Positions 18,852-27,342 of a DNA stretch of 64,000 nt are shown here, one piece after another. The notes under the pieces were generated by a model, which saw only the letters and a program-made list of their open reading frames with translations, ran no database searches and was not told the DNA's origin. The position numbers and the translations under genes were made by a program. The DNA comes from Carnobacteriaceae bacterium zg-84 (GTDB lineage: Bacteria > Bacillota > Bacilli > Lactobacillales > Aerococcaceae): contig CP059430.1 in assembly GCA_013874835.1 (NCBI GenBank), forward strand, positions 310,001 to 374,000. Reading direction: 5' to 3'. Each line of letters opens with the position of its first letter. Within the stretch, counting starts at the first letter, position 1.

Positions 18852-19538
18852 TTAAAATAAGGTGTATAAATCTTGTAATGCATCAACTGTATAAGTAATA
18901 GGGTGTGACAATGTATTAGGTTGGTGTGTTGGGTTAATCCAACATGTATCAATTCCGGCATTTTGTCCACCTTTTATATCTGCTCCTAATGAATCACCGA
19001 TGATTAAAACGGATGATGTATCAGTAATGTTCATCTCTTGCCATATTGTATCAAAGAAACGTTTGTCGGGTTTTTGAAATCCAACTTTGTCTGATACAAA
19101 AATATGTTTAAAGTAAGGCAATAATCCATTGTTTTTCAAACGAGCCATTTGTGTGTCATAGACACCATTGGTAACAATAGCAAGTTGATGTGTTTTTGAT
19201 ACGGTATCAATTAACTCTAAAGCCCCGTCTAGTAGTTGATTGCCTATTGTTAAATAGGAACGATATAATATATCGCATTCTTTTCCAGATACAGAGAGTT
19301 GATAGTGTGCAAAAAATTGTTCAAAACGACTTGATAAAACAGTGGCTCTATCTAGTTTGCCTAATTCATAATCTTTCCATAATGGTTCATTGATAGATAA
19401 ATAAAGTTGAAATGTTGTGTCCGTATAGTCGATATTGTGATGTGCTAATAATTGTTTAAAAGCAATATGTTCAGCCTTTTTAAAATCTAATAACGTATCA
19501 TCTATATCAAATAAAAGTGTTTTATAATTTTTTAACAT
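18852..19538 (-). CDS. HAD hydrolase of the YjjG/YfnB family
   Basis: 228 residues. HAD motifs: DIDDTLLDF near the N-terminus, VTNGVYDTQ in the middle, then KVGFQKPDKRFFD and IGDSLGADIKGGQNAGIDTCWIN. The family includes 5'-nucleotidases that clear non-canonical nucleotides. Transcribed away from the next operon; preceded by a GGAGGC ribosome site on the reverse strand. Confidence 0.9.
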   Translation of the reverse strand: MLKNYKTLLFDIDDTLLDFKKAEHIAFKQLLAHHNIDYTDTTFQLYLSINEPLWKDYELGKLDRATVLSSRFEQFFAHYQLSVSGKECDILYRSYLTIGNQLLDGALELIDTVSKTHQLAIVTNGVYDTQMARLKNNGLLPYFKHIFVSDKVGFQKPDKRFFDTIWQEMNITDTSSVLIIGDSLGADIKGGQNAGIDTCWINPTHQPNTLSHPITYTVDALQDLYTLF

Positions 19539-19646
19539 AATTTAGCCTCCGTTTTTATTATAGGGGAGGAAGTCCTTTTTTTCTAGTAGCAATTTAGACA
19601 CAAACAGTATAAAATAGAAGGGACTAGGAATAAAGGAAGTACAAAC

Positions 19647-19982
19647 ATGGCTACAAAAAAGAAGAAAGCAATTATAAAATCAGAACCACTAGAGTTAGTA
19701 GATGGCTACTACATTCCCGTAGAAATAGTGGATTCTTATAAACGATTACGTGCTTATTGTGTTTCTGAATTACTAGATGTTTTTCGTACCTTTTGTCATT
19801 CGGTAGAATGTATGTATGAGGACGGGTTAATGGTTGTATCTGCTATTGACAATCAAACAAATGTTGCTTATCGCGTTGATATAACACCGCAGACGGTATC
19901 TCAAATTGAAAAAGCTATTGGGACGAAAAAAATACAAAATTATATTGAACAATTAAAGGAGAATGGCGTATGGATAAGATAA
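19647..19982 (+). CDS. Conserved-looking small protein of unknown function
   Basis: 111 residues, not recognised. It starts with a lysine-rich stretch (MATKKKKAIIK), followed by ELVDGYYIPVEIVDSYKRLR and a middle with CHSVECMYEDGLMVVSAID. No signal peptide or membrane segment. AGGAAG precedes the ATG. Its last 13 bases overlap the start of the Lrp/AsnC regulator, which in turn overlaps an aminotransferase, so it is likely the first gene of a three-gene unit. A role in the same amino-acid circuit is suggested only by position. Confidence 0.75.
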   Translation: MATKKKKAIIKSEPLELVDGYYIPVEIVDSYKRLRAYCVSELLDVFRTFCHSVECMYEDGLMVVSAIDNQTNVAYRVDITPQTVSQIEKAIGTKKIQNYIEQLKENGVWIR

Positions 19983-20458
19983 AAGAGCAAATTCTAGCTT
20001 TATTAGAAAATAATGGTAGATTAACATACGAAGAATTGGCAGCATTAGTAGGTGAAAGTGTCGATACTGTAAAAGAGATTGTGAAAGCATTAGAAAAAGA
20101 AGGTATTATTTGTGGCTATCAAGCACTTGTTAATTGGGATAAAACAAATGATCATGATGTATCTGCTGTTATTGAATTAAAAGTAACACCACAAAAAGGT
20201 AGTGGATTTGATGATATTGCAGAACAAATTTACCGTTATCCAGAAGTAGAAGCACTGTATTTAATGTCAGGAAGTTATGATTTCTTAGTGATTTTAAGAA
20301 AAGCACCAATGAAATCTATTGCGAAGTTTGTCAACCAACTAGCTGTGTTAGATGATGTTGTGAGTACGGCAACACATATTGTATTGGTACGTTACAAAGA
20401 CCATAATAAAATTCTTTTCCAAAACAAAAAAGATCAACGAATGGTGGTAAGTCAATGA
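19970..20458 (+). CDS. Lrp/AsnC family transcriptional regulator
   Basis: 162 residues. N-terminal helix-turn-helix (about 1-60; LLENNGRLTYEELAALVGES and VKALEKEGIICGYQALVN) and C-terminal RAM/ACT-like ligand domain (VSAVIELKVTPQKGSGFDDI, YLMSGSYDFLVILR). These regulators respond to amino acids as oligomers. Overlaps the gene before by 13 bp and the aminotransferase by 4 bp; it probably regulates its own unit and the aminotransferase. Confidence 0.93.
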   Translation: MDKIKEQILALLENNGRLTYEELAALVGESVDTVKEIVKALEKEGIICGYQALVNWDKTNDHDVSAVIELKVTPQKGSGFDDIAEQIYRYPEVEALYLMSGSYDFLVILRKAPMKSIAKFVNQLAVLDDVVSTATHIVLVRYKDHNKILFQNKKDQRMVVSQ

Positions 20459-21615
20459 GAAACCCGTTAAACAAAAAAGTAACCTCTTTAACATCTTCGG
20501 GTATTCGTCGCTTTTTTGAAATAGCAGCAATGATTGAAGATGTCATTTCTTTAGGTGTTGGGGAGCCTGATTTTGATACACCTTGGCATGTTAGAGAAGA
20601 AGCGATTACGAAATTGCGACAAGGGAGTACCTTTTATTCGCCAAATGCAGGCTTGTATGATTTACGAGTAGGCATTGCCGATTTTAACAAACGAAAATAT
20701 CAATTAGATTATGATCCGAAAGATGAAATTATTGTGACTGTAGGCTGTAGTGAGGGGATTGATTTAGCGCTCCGTACGATGATAGATAATGGAGATGAAG
20801 TTATTGTATTAGATCCATCTTATGTATCTTATATACCAACCATTACTTTAGCAGGAGGAGTACCCGTACTTATTTCTTTAGATGAAAAAGAAAAATTTCG
20901 TCTAACTCCTGAAAAATTAGAAGCTGCCATTACACCTAAAACAAAAATGGTTATTATTTCTTATCCAAATAATCCAACTGGGGCGATTATGGAAAAAGAA
21001 GATTTAGAAAAAATTGCTGAAGTAATTAAAAAGCATGATATTTTTGTATTAAGTGATGAAATATACAGTGAATTAACCTATACAGATACTCCGCATTATA
21101 GTATTGCGAATATTGAAGGTATGAAAGAAAGAACTATTGTATTAAATGGTTTTTCAAAAGCTTTTGCCATGACAGGTTGGCGTTTAGGATATGCTTTAGG
21201 ACCAGCCATTGTCATTAACGAAATGATAAAAATTCATCAGTACACTGTGATTGCTCCTTCAACTGTAGGACAGTATGCAGGTATTGTGGCAATATCTGAT
21301 TGTGATGATGAAATAGAATATATGCGTACATCCTATAATCAACGTAGACGTTATTTATTAAGTATGTTTGAATCAATGAATTTAGAGTGCTTTGAACCAG
21401 AGGGTGCATTCTATGTCTTTTTAAATATCAAAAAATTTGGTTTAAGTTCAAATGATTTTTGTGAAAGATTATTAAGAGAACATAAATTAGCGATTGTACC
21501 AGGATCAGCTTTTGGAGAAGGCGGAGAGGGATTTGTCCGTATTTCTTATGCGTATTCTATTGAAGAATTACAAGAAGCAATGAATAGATTAAAAATTTTT
21601 ATTGATACAATTTAA
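20455..21615 (+). CDS. PLP-dependent class I/II aminotransferase
   Basis: 386 residues of fold type I. Visible features: SLGVGEPDFDTPWHVREEAI, the cofactor-contact region SYPNNPTGAIM, SDEIYSELTY, and the Schiff-base lysine in LNGFSKAFAMTGWRLGYALG. The family includes aspartate, aromatic and N-acetyl-LL-diaminopimelate aminotransferases; I cannot separate these. Start ATG overlaps the Lrp regulator by 4 bp (ATGA). A terminator follows at 21630. Confidence 0.92.
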   Translation: MRNPLNKKVTSLTSSGIRRFFEIAAMIEDVISLGVGEPDFDTPWHVREEAITKLRQGSTFYSPNAGLYDLRVGIADFNKRKYQLDYDPKDEIIVTVGCSEGIDLALRTMIDNGDEVIVLDPSYVSYIPTITLAGGVPVLISLDEKEKFRLTPEKLEAAITPKTKMVIISYPNNPTGAIMEKEDLEKIAEVIKKHDIFVLSDEIYSELTYTDTPHYSIANIEGMKERTIVLNGFSKAFAMTGWRLGYALGPAIVINEMIKIHQYTVIAPSTVGQYAGIVAISDCDDEIEYMRTSYNQRRRYLLSMFESMNLECFEPEGAFYVFLNIKKFGLSSNDFCERLLREHKLAIVPGSAFGEGGEGFVRISYAYSIEELQEAMNRLKIFIDTI

Positions 21616-21629
21616 TAAAATAAGAGAAG

Positions 21630-21654
21630 CACGTTGGTTATCAACGTGTTTTTT
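21630..21654 (+). terminator. Terminator after aminotransferase gene
   Basis: CACGTTG/CAACGTG stem, 5-base loop, then six T. Confidence 0.85.
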
Positions 21655-21679
21655 AGTGTATCTAAAATAATATTTTTAC

Positions 21680-21708
21680 TTGCAATTTAGAATACGATAC
21701 TTTATAAT
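21680..21708 (+). promoter_or_regulatory. Promoter of zinc-free S14 gene
   Basis: TTGCAA (21680-21685), a 17-bp spacer and TATAAT (21703-21708), 41 bp before the start codon. Confidence 0.8.
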
Positions 21709-21729
21709 AAAACGTAATTATTACTATTT
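21709..21729. promoter_or_regulatory. Zur-box-like palindrome
   Basis: AAACGTAATTATTACTATTT, directly downstream of the -10 box, closely matches the Zur consensus of Bacillus (CGTAATNATTACG with A/T flanks). The inner CGTAAT-T-ATTAC is palindromic except at one outer base. The position would block transcription when zinc is plentiful. This fits the zinc-free nature of the encoded S14. Confidence 0.72.
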
Positions 21730-21748
21730 AGGGTAATTAGGAGGTAAA

Positions 21749-22018
21749 ATGGCTAAAAAATCAAAAATAATAAAAGCGATGAAACAAAGAGAACTCATTG
21801 AAAAATATGCATCTATTCGAAAAGAATTAAAAGCAAAAGGCGATATAGAAGGTTTAAGAAAATTACCGAAAAATGCTAATCCAATTCGCTATAAAAATAG
21901 AGATTTATTAGACGGACGTCCAAGAGGCTATATGAGAAAATTTGGTTTATCACGTGTGAACTTTAGAGAATTAGCTTTAAAAGGTCAGCTTGTAGGCGTG
22001 AAAAAAGCAAGTTGGTAA
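21749..22018 (+). CDS. rpsN: 30S ribosomal protein S14, zinc-free (C-minus) type
   Basis: 89 residues, the longer S14 form that has no CxxC zinc knuckles (no cysteine is present in the protein). Motifs [39 protein letters not shown] and [20 protein letters not shown] are standard. In Firmicutes this paralogue replaces the zinc-binding S14 when zinc is scarce, freeing zinc. The promoter with an overlapping Zur-like box supports that role. GGAGG ribosome site precedes the ATG. A 39-residue gene follows 31 bp later. Confidence 0.96.
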   Translation: MAKKSKIIKAMKQRELIEKYASIRKELKAKGDIEGLRKLPKNANPIRYKNRDLLDGRPRGYMRKFGLSRVNFRELALKGQLVGVKKASW

Positions 22019-22049
22019 TATACTAAGAACGAAGGAAGAAGACGAGGAT

Positions 22050-22169
22050 ATGGAAAAACAAGATATTTCAAGTGCGTATCGCAGATTAAAAAGTCCAAAT
22101 AAAAAAACGAGAGAACGTGCTTTAAAAATTATTAAAGCAATCAAGAAAAAAAGAAAGCTATCTGCGTAG
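22050..22169 (+). CDS. Small basic protein, putative metal homeostasis protein
   Basis: 39 residues starting MEKQDISSAYRRLKSPNKKT and ending in a lysine/arginine-rich tail. The frame has a ribosome site (GACGAGG) 5-10 bases upstream and ends 27 bp before a strong terminator. The sequence resembles a short family annotated as putative metal homeostasis protein in Lactobacillales; that name is from memory and weakly grounded. Co-transcription with zinc-free S14 under a Zur-like box supports a link to zinc limitation. The high charge suggests RNA or ribosome contact. Confidence 0.72.
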   Translation: MEKQDISSAYRRLKSPNKKTRERALKIIKAIKKKRKLSA

Positions 22170-22195
22170 CATCACATTATATAGGTATAGGCTAA

Positions 22196-22224
22196 AAAAC
22201 TTGGTACACGTACCAAGTTTTTTT
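22196..22224 (+). terminator. Terminator of the rpsN unit
   Basis: AACTTGGTAC/GTACCAAGTT stem with a very short loop and a long T run. Confidence 0.88.
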
Positions 22225-22238
22225 ATATGGTTCTTCTT

Positions 22239-22423
22239 CCAATCTGTTGGAGAATGTCCTCCACTAACACGATTTATTATAGAGTTTTAATGGCTCTTCG
22301 TTAAGTTGTGTTGGTGGAGAAAAAATGAAAAAGGTGGAGCCATTCACCACCTTTTTCGTTCCTTTTTTCTGCCATGAGAATGATGTTGTATGATTAAAAT
22401 AAAAAGGTATTTCTCATGTATGG
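22239..22423 (-). mobile_element. ISL3 relic with the two ends abutting (circle-junction-like)
   Basis: Read as the reverse complement of the intact element at 29216. Positions 22239-22284 match its left end, including a degenerate copy of its subterminal palindrome and ending ATTTATTATAGAG. Then come 7 bases (TTTTAAT), then 22292-22402 match its right end (GGCTCTTCGT...GTGTTGGTGGAGA) and the last part of the transposase coding region (TTTTTTCTGCCATGAGAATG). The tail 22401-22423 again resembles the leader palindrome GGTATTTCTC. Left and right ends face each other across a short spacer, as in a circularised or tandem element. Degenerate and non-coding. Confidence 0.75.
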
Positions 22424-22431
22424 TTATATAT

Positions 22432-22701
22432 TTATTTATTGATGAAGTGTTCAATATCGTTTTGTAATTGTTGAATTTGCATTTCTTGTGTTTGAACAGT
22501 TTGTTTTAATGTTTGGATTTCTTGTTCAAGTTTTTGCATTGTAGTTGGTTGATTGACACTGCTAGCTGATGTTGACGTACGGTAAAGTTGTACAAGAACA
22601 ATGAGTAATAGACTAATCGCTAAAATATAAATCCAACTTAATTTAAGGACTTCTTTATTAAAATGTTTAATGTATGTTCTTAATGATGTCTTTTTTGTCA
22701 T
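22432..22701 (-). CDS. Small membrane-anchored coiled-coil protein
   Basis: 89 residues, not recognised as a named family. Basic N-terminus, one hydrophobic segment at about 21-40 (LSWIYILAISLLLIVLVQLY), then a linker and a heptad-like coiled coil (MQKLEQEIQTLKQTVQTQEM onward) to the end. It overlaps the upstream HAD hydrolase by 4 bp (ATGA) and is probably translated with it. A bitopic membrane protein with an outward coiled coil is likely; function unknown. Confidence 0.75.
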   Translation of the reverse strand: MTKKTSLRTYIKHFNKEVLKLSWIYILAISLLLIVLVQLYRTSTSASSVNQPTTMQKLEQEIQTLKQTVQTQEMQIQQLQNDIEHFINK

Positions 22702-23579
22702 GCTAAGTTCTCCTCATTTACAAAATGATAAATGGCTTTTGCAACACCACTTTCAAAATTTTTATCTGTGACATAACGTGCGGCTTTCTTTAAATTTGGT
22801 ACAGCATTCCCCATAGCAACACCATATCCTACAACAGAAATCATAGAATAGTCATTCATATTATCGCCGATTGCAAAAACATCTTCAAGTGAAATATTCA
22901 TTTGTCTTGCCATATCTTTTACAGCAATGCCTTTTTGAGCATAAAGACTATTGATTTCAACATTTTCAGGATGTGATGATGTAATAGATACATCACTTAG
23001 CTGAGAGATGTCTTGTCTAAACGCATCTAATTGTTCGTTTTGTACTGTATTACAAACAAAAATTTTTAATACTTTATCTGTCTTTTCTTCTTTAATAAAT
23101 TGTTGTAATGATGAAACATAAGATACGGGAAATTCTTTTAATTTTTCTTTAACAGCCAATTCAATTTCTTCAGGTGTGCCATTGTGTAAACGTCCAGAGA
23201 TAAATGTTTTCATCATCATTTCCCGCTTTTTAGGTTGGTCTGATAAAATACCTGATAACATCATCAATTCGATGAATAATGTATCATATTTTTCTGCAAT
23301 TTCTAGAACTGCTAAGACATTATTAGGCGATATGGCGTTGACTTTTATCAATTCTTGATGCTCGTTATAAATGGCTGCACCATTTGCAGAAATAATCGGG
23401 CAATGTAAATCAGCAGCTTTTAAAGCTGGTAATGCTTCATTGAGATGACGACCGGTTGCGATGACAAAGGGAATTCCCTTTTTAGTTGTGTATAAAATGG
23501 CATCTTTATTTTCTTTTGTAACATTTAATGTGTTATCTAATAAAGTGCCGTCCATATCAGAAACAATTAGTTTTATCAT
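22698..23579 (-). CDS. Cof-type HAD hydrolase
   Basis: 293 residues from the ATG at 23579, which has GGAGG on the reverse strand just upstream; the frame could extend four codons. Cof family (HAD IIB) features: VSDMDGTLLDNTLNVTKEN at the start, VIATGRHLNEALPALKAA, CPIISANGAAIYN, and near the end KGIAVKDMARQMNI and FAIGDNMNDYSMISVVGYGV. These are sugar-phosphate or flavin/pyridoxal phosphate phosphatases; substrate not deducible. Overlaps the small coiled-coil gene. Confidence 0.92.
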   Translation of the reverse strand: MIKLIVSDMDGTLLDNTLNVTKENKDAILYTTKKGIPFVIATGRHLNEALPALKAADLHCPIISANGAAIYNEHQELIKVNAISPNNVLAVLEIAEKYDTLFIELMMLSGILSDQPKKREMMMKTFISGRLHNGTPEEIELAVKEKLKEFPVSYVSSLQQFIKEEKTDKVLKIFVCNTVQNEQLDAFRQDISQLSDVSITSSHPENVEINSLYAQKGIAVKDMARQMNISLEDVFAIGDNMNDYSMISVVGYGVAMGNAVPNLKKAARYVTDKNFESGVAKAIYHFVNEENLA

Positions 23580-23682
23580 AGTTACCTCCAATCATTAGTA
23601 TAGTGTAACATGTTTTAAAAGGTTTGTGTTGAAAAAAGATACACGAAGGTGTATTCTTTACAAGATAGGAGATAATACATTG

Positions 23683-24291
23683 ATGAAAAGAAAATATAAA
23701 ATAGTGGTATCACGTGCTTTTGGAATGAGTTTGATGATTATAGCGTCCTTTTTAGTTGTTTTATTGATATTGGCGCAATCACATTCAAAGCAAGAGGAAA
23801 ACCAAGCAAATCATACCGGAATTGCAGAGCAAGAAAAAATAGATTTTTTTTCAAAAATAGCAGTATCTGCACAAGAAAATCAAGAAAAATATGGTGTTTT
23901 ATCTAGCATTACAATGGCACAAGCAGGGTTAGAATCAGAATATGGACGTAGTCAATTAGCATCAAAATATTATAATTTATTTGGTGTAAAAGGTAGTCAA
24001 TACGATGGTGTTGCATTGCCAACTAAAGAATTTTATAATGGGCAATGGCATACGGTTCATGCTTATTTTAAAGTATACCCTAGCTGGAAAGAGTCTATTG
24101 AGCAACACGGGCGATTATTACATAAAGGAACGAGTTGGAATGAAGCACAATATAAAGCGGTGATTGAAGCAAAAAATTATAAACAAGCAGCGTTAGCACT
24201 TGTTGAGGGAGGCTATGCGACAGATCCTCAATATGCAGAAAAAATTGTGTCTATTATTGAAACGTATCAACTATATAAATATGACAAATAA
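23683..24291 (+). CDS. Membrane-anchored endo-beta-N-acetylglucosaminidase (GH73 type)
   Basis: About 202 residues from ATG 23683 (TTG 23680 also possible; AGGAGA at about 23668). N-terminal hydrophobic anchor at about 12-32 (SLMIIASFLVVLLILAQ), then the glucosaminidase domain from about 55: SSITMAQAGLESEYGRSQLA contains the catalytic Glu, followed by YYNLFGVKGSQYDGVALPTK, FYNGQWHTVHAYFKVYPSWK and the end GGYATDPQYAEKIVSIIETY. It cleaves within the glycan strands of peptidoglycan during growth or separation. Divergent from the HAD gene. Confidence 0.9.
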   Translation: MKRKYKIVVSRAFGMSLMIIASFLVVLLILAQSHSKQEENQANHTGIAEQEKIDFFSKIAVSAQENQEKYGVLSSITMAQAGLESEYGRSQLASKYYNLFGVKGSQYDGVALPTKEFYNGQWHTVHAYFKVYPSWKESIEQHGRLLHKGTSWNEAQYKAVIEAKNYKQAALALVEGGYATDPQYAEKIVSIIETYQLYKYDK

Positions 24292-24293
24292 TA

Positions 24294-24338
24294 AAATAAA
24301 GAGCATGAATCGTTTTAGCTATTCATGCTCTTTATTTT
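24294..24338. terminator. Bidirectional terminator
   Basis: AATAAAGAGCATGAAT paired with ATTCATGCTCTTTATT between convergent genes, with T runs on both strands. Confidence 0.9.
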
Positions 24339-24342
24339 TGTT

Positions 24343-24690
24343 TTATGCGTGCATAAATGTTTTGATTTCTTCTTCGCTCATTGAAGAATCGCATTTAACA
24401 AATACATCTTCTCCATGTACATGTAAAAATGCAGGTACTGTTGGCATATTGTATTTGTCACGGAATGCTTTTAATGCTTCCAACTCACTTGGTTCTTCAC
24501 TGTTAATGAAGTAGACTTTAGCACCTGTTTCTTTGACAACATGTGATAATTTTGTTGCGAATTTACGACAATATGGGCAAGTACCACGACCAATGAAAAA
24601 TGTTTCATCTTCTTTATTTTGAATTGCTTCAATTGCACGTGAAACAGTTGTTTCTGTTAAAACAGCAATATCTTGTTTAAATTGTTCCAT
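24343..24690 (-). CDS. Thioredoxin-like protein with CPYC motif
   Basis: 115 residues from the ATG at 24690 (AGAGGTG just upstream on the reverse strand). The longer frame to 24849 is rejected because its extension is out of register with any ribosome site and runs into the divergent gene. The active site is GTCPYCRKF, followed by the cis-proline region YNMPTVPAFLHVHG. It resembles the thioredoxin-like proteins annotated as bacteriocin transport accessory in lactic acid bacteria. No bacteriocin gene is nearby, so a general thiol role is more likely. Confidence 0.88.
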   Translation of the reverse strand: MEQFKQDIAVLTETTVSRAIEAIQNKEDETFFIGRGTCPYCRKFATKLSHVVKETGAKVYFINSEEPSELEALKAFRDKYNMPTVPAFLHVHGEDVFVKCDSSMSEEEIKTFMHA

Positions 24691-24806
24691 AAGACACCTC
24701 TTTATTTTAGATAATAATAGTATGCCATAAAATAAAAAAATGACAAAGAAATTTGCTTGAAATTGTGTTATGATACACATGAGTTTAAAGATGATAAGGA
24801 AAAGAT

Positions 24807-25526
24807 ATGCGATTAGATAAATTATTATTTGAATTAGGTTACGGTTCAAGAGGATCCGTTAAAAAAATACTTTCAGCTAGACAAGTTCGTGTTGACGAAG
24901 AGATTGTTACGTTGGGGAATACAAATGTTAGTCCAATGATACAAGATATATATGTACAAAATAAGCGTGTTATTTACACCAAAGAGGCGTACTATATGTT
25001 AAATAAACCAATTGGTGTTGTCACGGCAGTGACTGATGAAAAGCACCAAACGGTTATTGATTGTATTGATGGGAAAGACAAAAAAATAGGACTTTATCCA
25101 GTGGGGCGATTAGATAGAGATACAAAAGGCTTAGTTTTTATCACAAATAATGGTCCTTTAGGATTTAGAATGTTACATCCAAAATATCATGTATCCAAAC
25201 GCTATGAAGTTGTTGTAAATGCTTGCTTGACGCAAGAAGATGTGATTGCGTTTCGAAACGGTATTACTTTTTTAGACGGATATACTTGTCAATCAGCATC
25301 ATTGACTATTATTCAAGCAAGTGATACAAAAAGTATAGCTTTGGTCGATATACATGAGGGTAAATTTCATCAAATTAAAAAAATGTTTTTAAGTGTAGGA
25401 AAGAAGGTTATTTCTTTAACAAGAATTTCCTTTGCAGAGTTAGTGTTAGATTCTTCACTAAAAGAGGGAGAATATAGAGCCTTAACGCCAAATGAACTAC
25501 AACAATTAAAAAAATATTTACAATAG
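24807..25526 (+). CDS. rsuA: RsuA-family 16S rRNA pseudouridine synthase
   Basis: 239 residues. N-terminal S4 RNA-binding domain (MRLDKLLFELGYGSRGSVKK), then the pseudouridine synthase core with the catalytic motif GRLDRDTKGLVFITNNG (Asp in RLDRDT) and the later HEGKFHQIKKMFLSVGKKV. Matches the small-subunit RsuA type more than RluB/E. A membrane GDPD gene follows after 10 bp. Confidence 0.92.
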   Translation: MRLDKLLFELGYGSRGSVKKILSARQVRVDEEIVTLGNTNVSPMIQDIYVQNKRVIYTKEAYYMLNKPIGVVTAVTDEKHQTVIDCIDGKDKKIGLYPVGRLDRDTKGLVFITNNGPLGFRMLHPKYHVSKRYEVVVNACLTQEDVIAFRNGITFLDGYTCQSASLTIIQASDTKSIALVDIHEGKFHQIKKMFLSVGKKVISLTRISFAELVLDSSLKEGEYRALTPNELQQLKKYLQ

Positions 25527-25536
25527 GGGGTAAAAA

Positions 25537-27318
25537 ATGGTCATAAAAGAAACATATCGTTTAATGACAAAAAATAAATGTGAATTTTTAAATATTATTT
25601 TATTTACCCAATTTATGATTTTGTTTGGCAGTTTTTCGATTATGAAATATTGTTTGAAATGGTTATTAGTATTCGTGGGTACAAAAAGTTTAACATTAGA
25701 TAGTATACCGAATATTTTATTTTCACCAATGGCTTGGCTACTGTTGATTGTGATACTACTGATTGCGACAATAAGTATTTACTTTGAATTGTCTACTATT
25801 ATGCTAGGTATTATGGCGTACAAACATCAAAAAAGTCTTTCTTTGCGAGCTATTTTTCATCATACAATAAAAAATTTAAAAGAAGATATTTCTCCACAAT
25901 TTATATGGCTATTACTGTACTTTGTATCCGCTATTCCAATTACACAGCTAGGATATCATAGTTTTTTATTAAATAAACTTTCTGTGCCAACTTTTATTTC
26001 ATTAGAATTACAAAAATATTTTTTCTTTATGTTGTTATATATTGTATTTCTTCTTGTGTCGATTTATATTCATATTCGGCTTATATATGCTTTACCTTTA
26101 CTTGTACTAAGTCGTTTTACTATAAAACAATCTTTTGTTAAAAGTTGGGCATTAACGAAAGCAAAAGGTAGTTTTGTGGTCGTGCCATATTTATGGATAT
26201 GGGGTGTTTTTCAAATAGGACAGCATAGTGTTGCTTTTTTGAGTGAAAAAAGCATTTTACTGCTTGGACATGAGATGACCTTTATAAAACTGATGATGAG
26301 CAGTACTATACTGGCTTTGAGTATATTGATTATTTGTTTTTTACATTTTTCACTCAAAATTTGCATTTCTGTATTATTAGTTGATGTGTTGTTTAAAAAA
26401 GAGTTGGTGACAGATACATACTATTTAGACAAACAATATAAGCAGTATTCTATTATGCATTGGATAAAGTATTTTGGATTATCTAGTATTATTTGTTTTA
26501 TTTATGGAATAACTTGCGTGTATATGTTTTTCTATCAATTTGAAGATAAAACAGTTGTTATTGCACACCGAGGAGATAGTGTACATGCAGTCGAAAATTC
26601 CGTTGAAGCATTGGAAAATGCTGCAAAGCAGTCTGCTGATTATGTTGAAATTGATATAAGATTGACAAAAGATAATCGCTTTATTGTTAGTCATGATAAT
26701 AATATAAAACGTCTATCTAAACTCAATAAAAAAATTTCGGACAGTTTATTCGACGAAATACATGGTGTTTCCGTTACAGACGGTATACATGTTTCATCTT
26801 TAGTATCATTAGAAGAATACATCGAAAAAGCAAAACAACTCGGTATAAAATTGATAGTTGAAATAAAACCTCACGGAAAGGAAAAGTCAGATTATTTGGC
26901 ATTACTCGCAAATATTTTTAAACGATATGATGTTGAAAAAGATTATATTGTACAATCTTTAGACAAAGAAATAATTGAAACATTCCAACAAAAAGCACCG
27001 AATATGAAAGTGGGATATATTGTTCCATTCCAGTTTGGTGGCATTCCAGATACAACTGTTGATTTTCTTGTGGTAGAAGAAAGTTCTTACAATCATCATG
27101 TACAAGATTTAGCACATTTTTCTAGTAAAAAGATGTTTGTTTGGACTGTTAATACAAAAAAAGAAATAAGACGACATTTATTTGAACAAACGGACGGTAT
27201 TATTACGGATAAATTAGATTTAGTGCATCAAACTAAAAATGAATTATCTGATAATCATTCGCTTATTCAACGTTATAAAAATGTCAGCCAATATTTATTT
27301 GTCCAATTAGTGAAGTAA
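25537..27318 (+). CDS. Membrane glycerophosphodiester phosphodiesterase
   Basis: 593 residues. The N-terminal 330 residues hold about seven to eight hydrophobic helices (the glycerophosphoryl diester phosphodiesterase membrane domain). The C-terminal catalytic GDPD domain begins at about 343 with VVIAHRGDSVHAVENSVEAL, continues with VEIDIRLTKDNRFIVSHDNN and IKLIVEIKPHG, and ends with FVWTVNTKKEI. It cleaves glycerophosphodiesters to glycerol-3-phosphate and an alcohol, possibly turning over teichoic-acid or lipid fragments. GGGGGT precedes the ATG. Confidence 0.92.
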   Translation: MVIKETYRLMTKNKCEFLNIILFTQFMILFGSFSIMKYCLKWLLVFVGTKSLTLDSIPNILFSPMAWLLLIVILLIATISIYFELSTIMLGIMAYKHQKSLSLRAIFHHTIKNLKEDISPQFIWLLLYFVSAIPITQLGYHSFLLNKLSVPTFISLELQKYFFFMLLYIVFLLVSIYIHIRLIYALPLLVLSRFTIKQSFVKSWALTKAKGSFVVVPYLWIWGVFQIGQHSVAFLSEKSILLLGHEMTFIKLMMSSTILALSILIICFLHFSLKICISVLLVDVLFKKELVTDTYYLDKQYKQYSIMHWIKYFGLSSIICFIYGITCVYMFFYQFEDKTVVIAHRGDSVHAVENSVEALENAAKQSADYVEIDIRLTKDNRFIVSHDNNIKRLSKLNKKISDSLFDEIHGVSVTDGIHVSSLVSLEEYIEKAKQLGIKLIVEIKPHGKEKSDYLALLANIFKRYDVEKDYIVQSLDKEIIETFQQKAPNMKVGYIVPFQFGGIPDTTVDFLVVEESSYNHHVQDLAHFSSKKMFVWTVNTKKEIRRHLFEQTDGIITDKLDLVHQTKNELSDNHSLIQRYKNVSQYLFVQLVK

Positions 27319-27342
27319 CCTGTTTTTAAAATAGACAAACAT

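Noticed and set aside
24691-24849. N-terminal extension of the thioredoxin-like protein as a membrane anchor
   Set aside because: The extension is hydrophobic but has no ribosome site, and it overlaps the divergent pseudouridine synthase gene.
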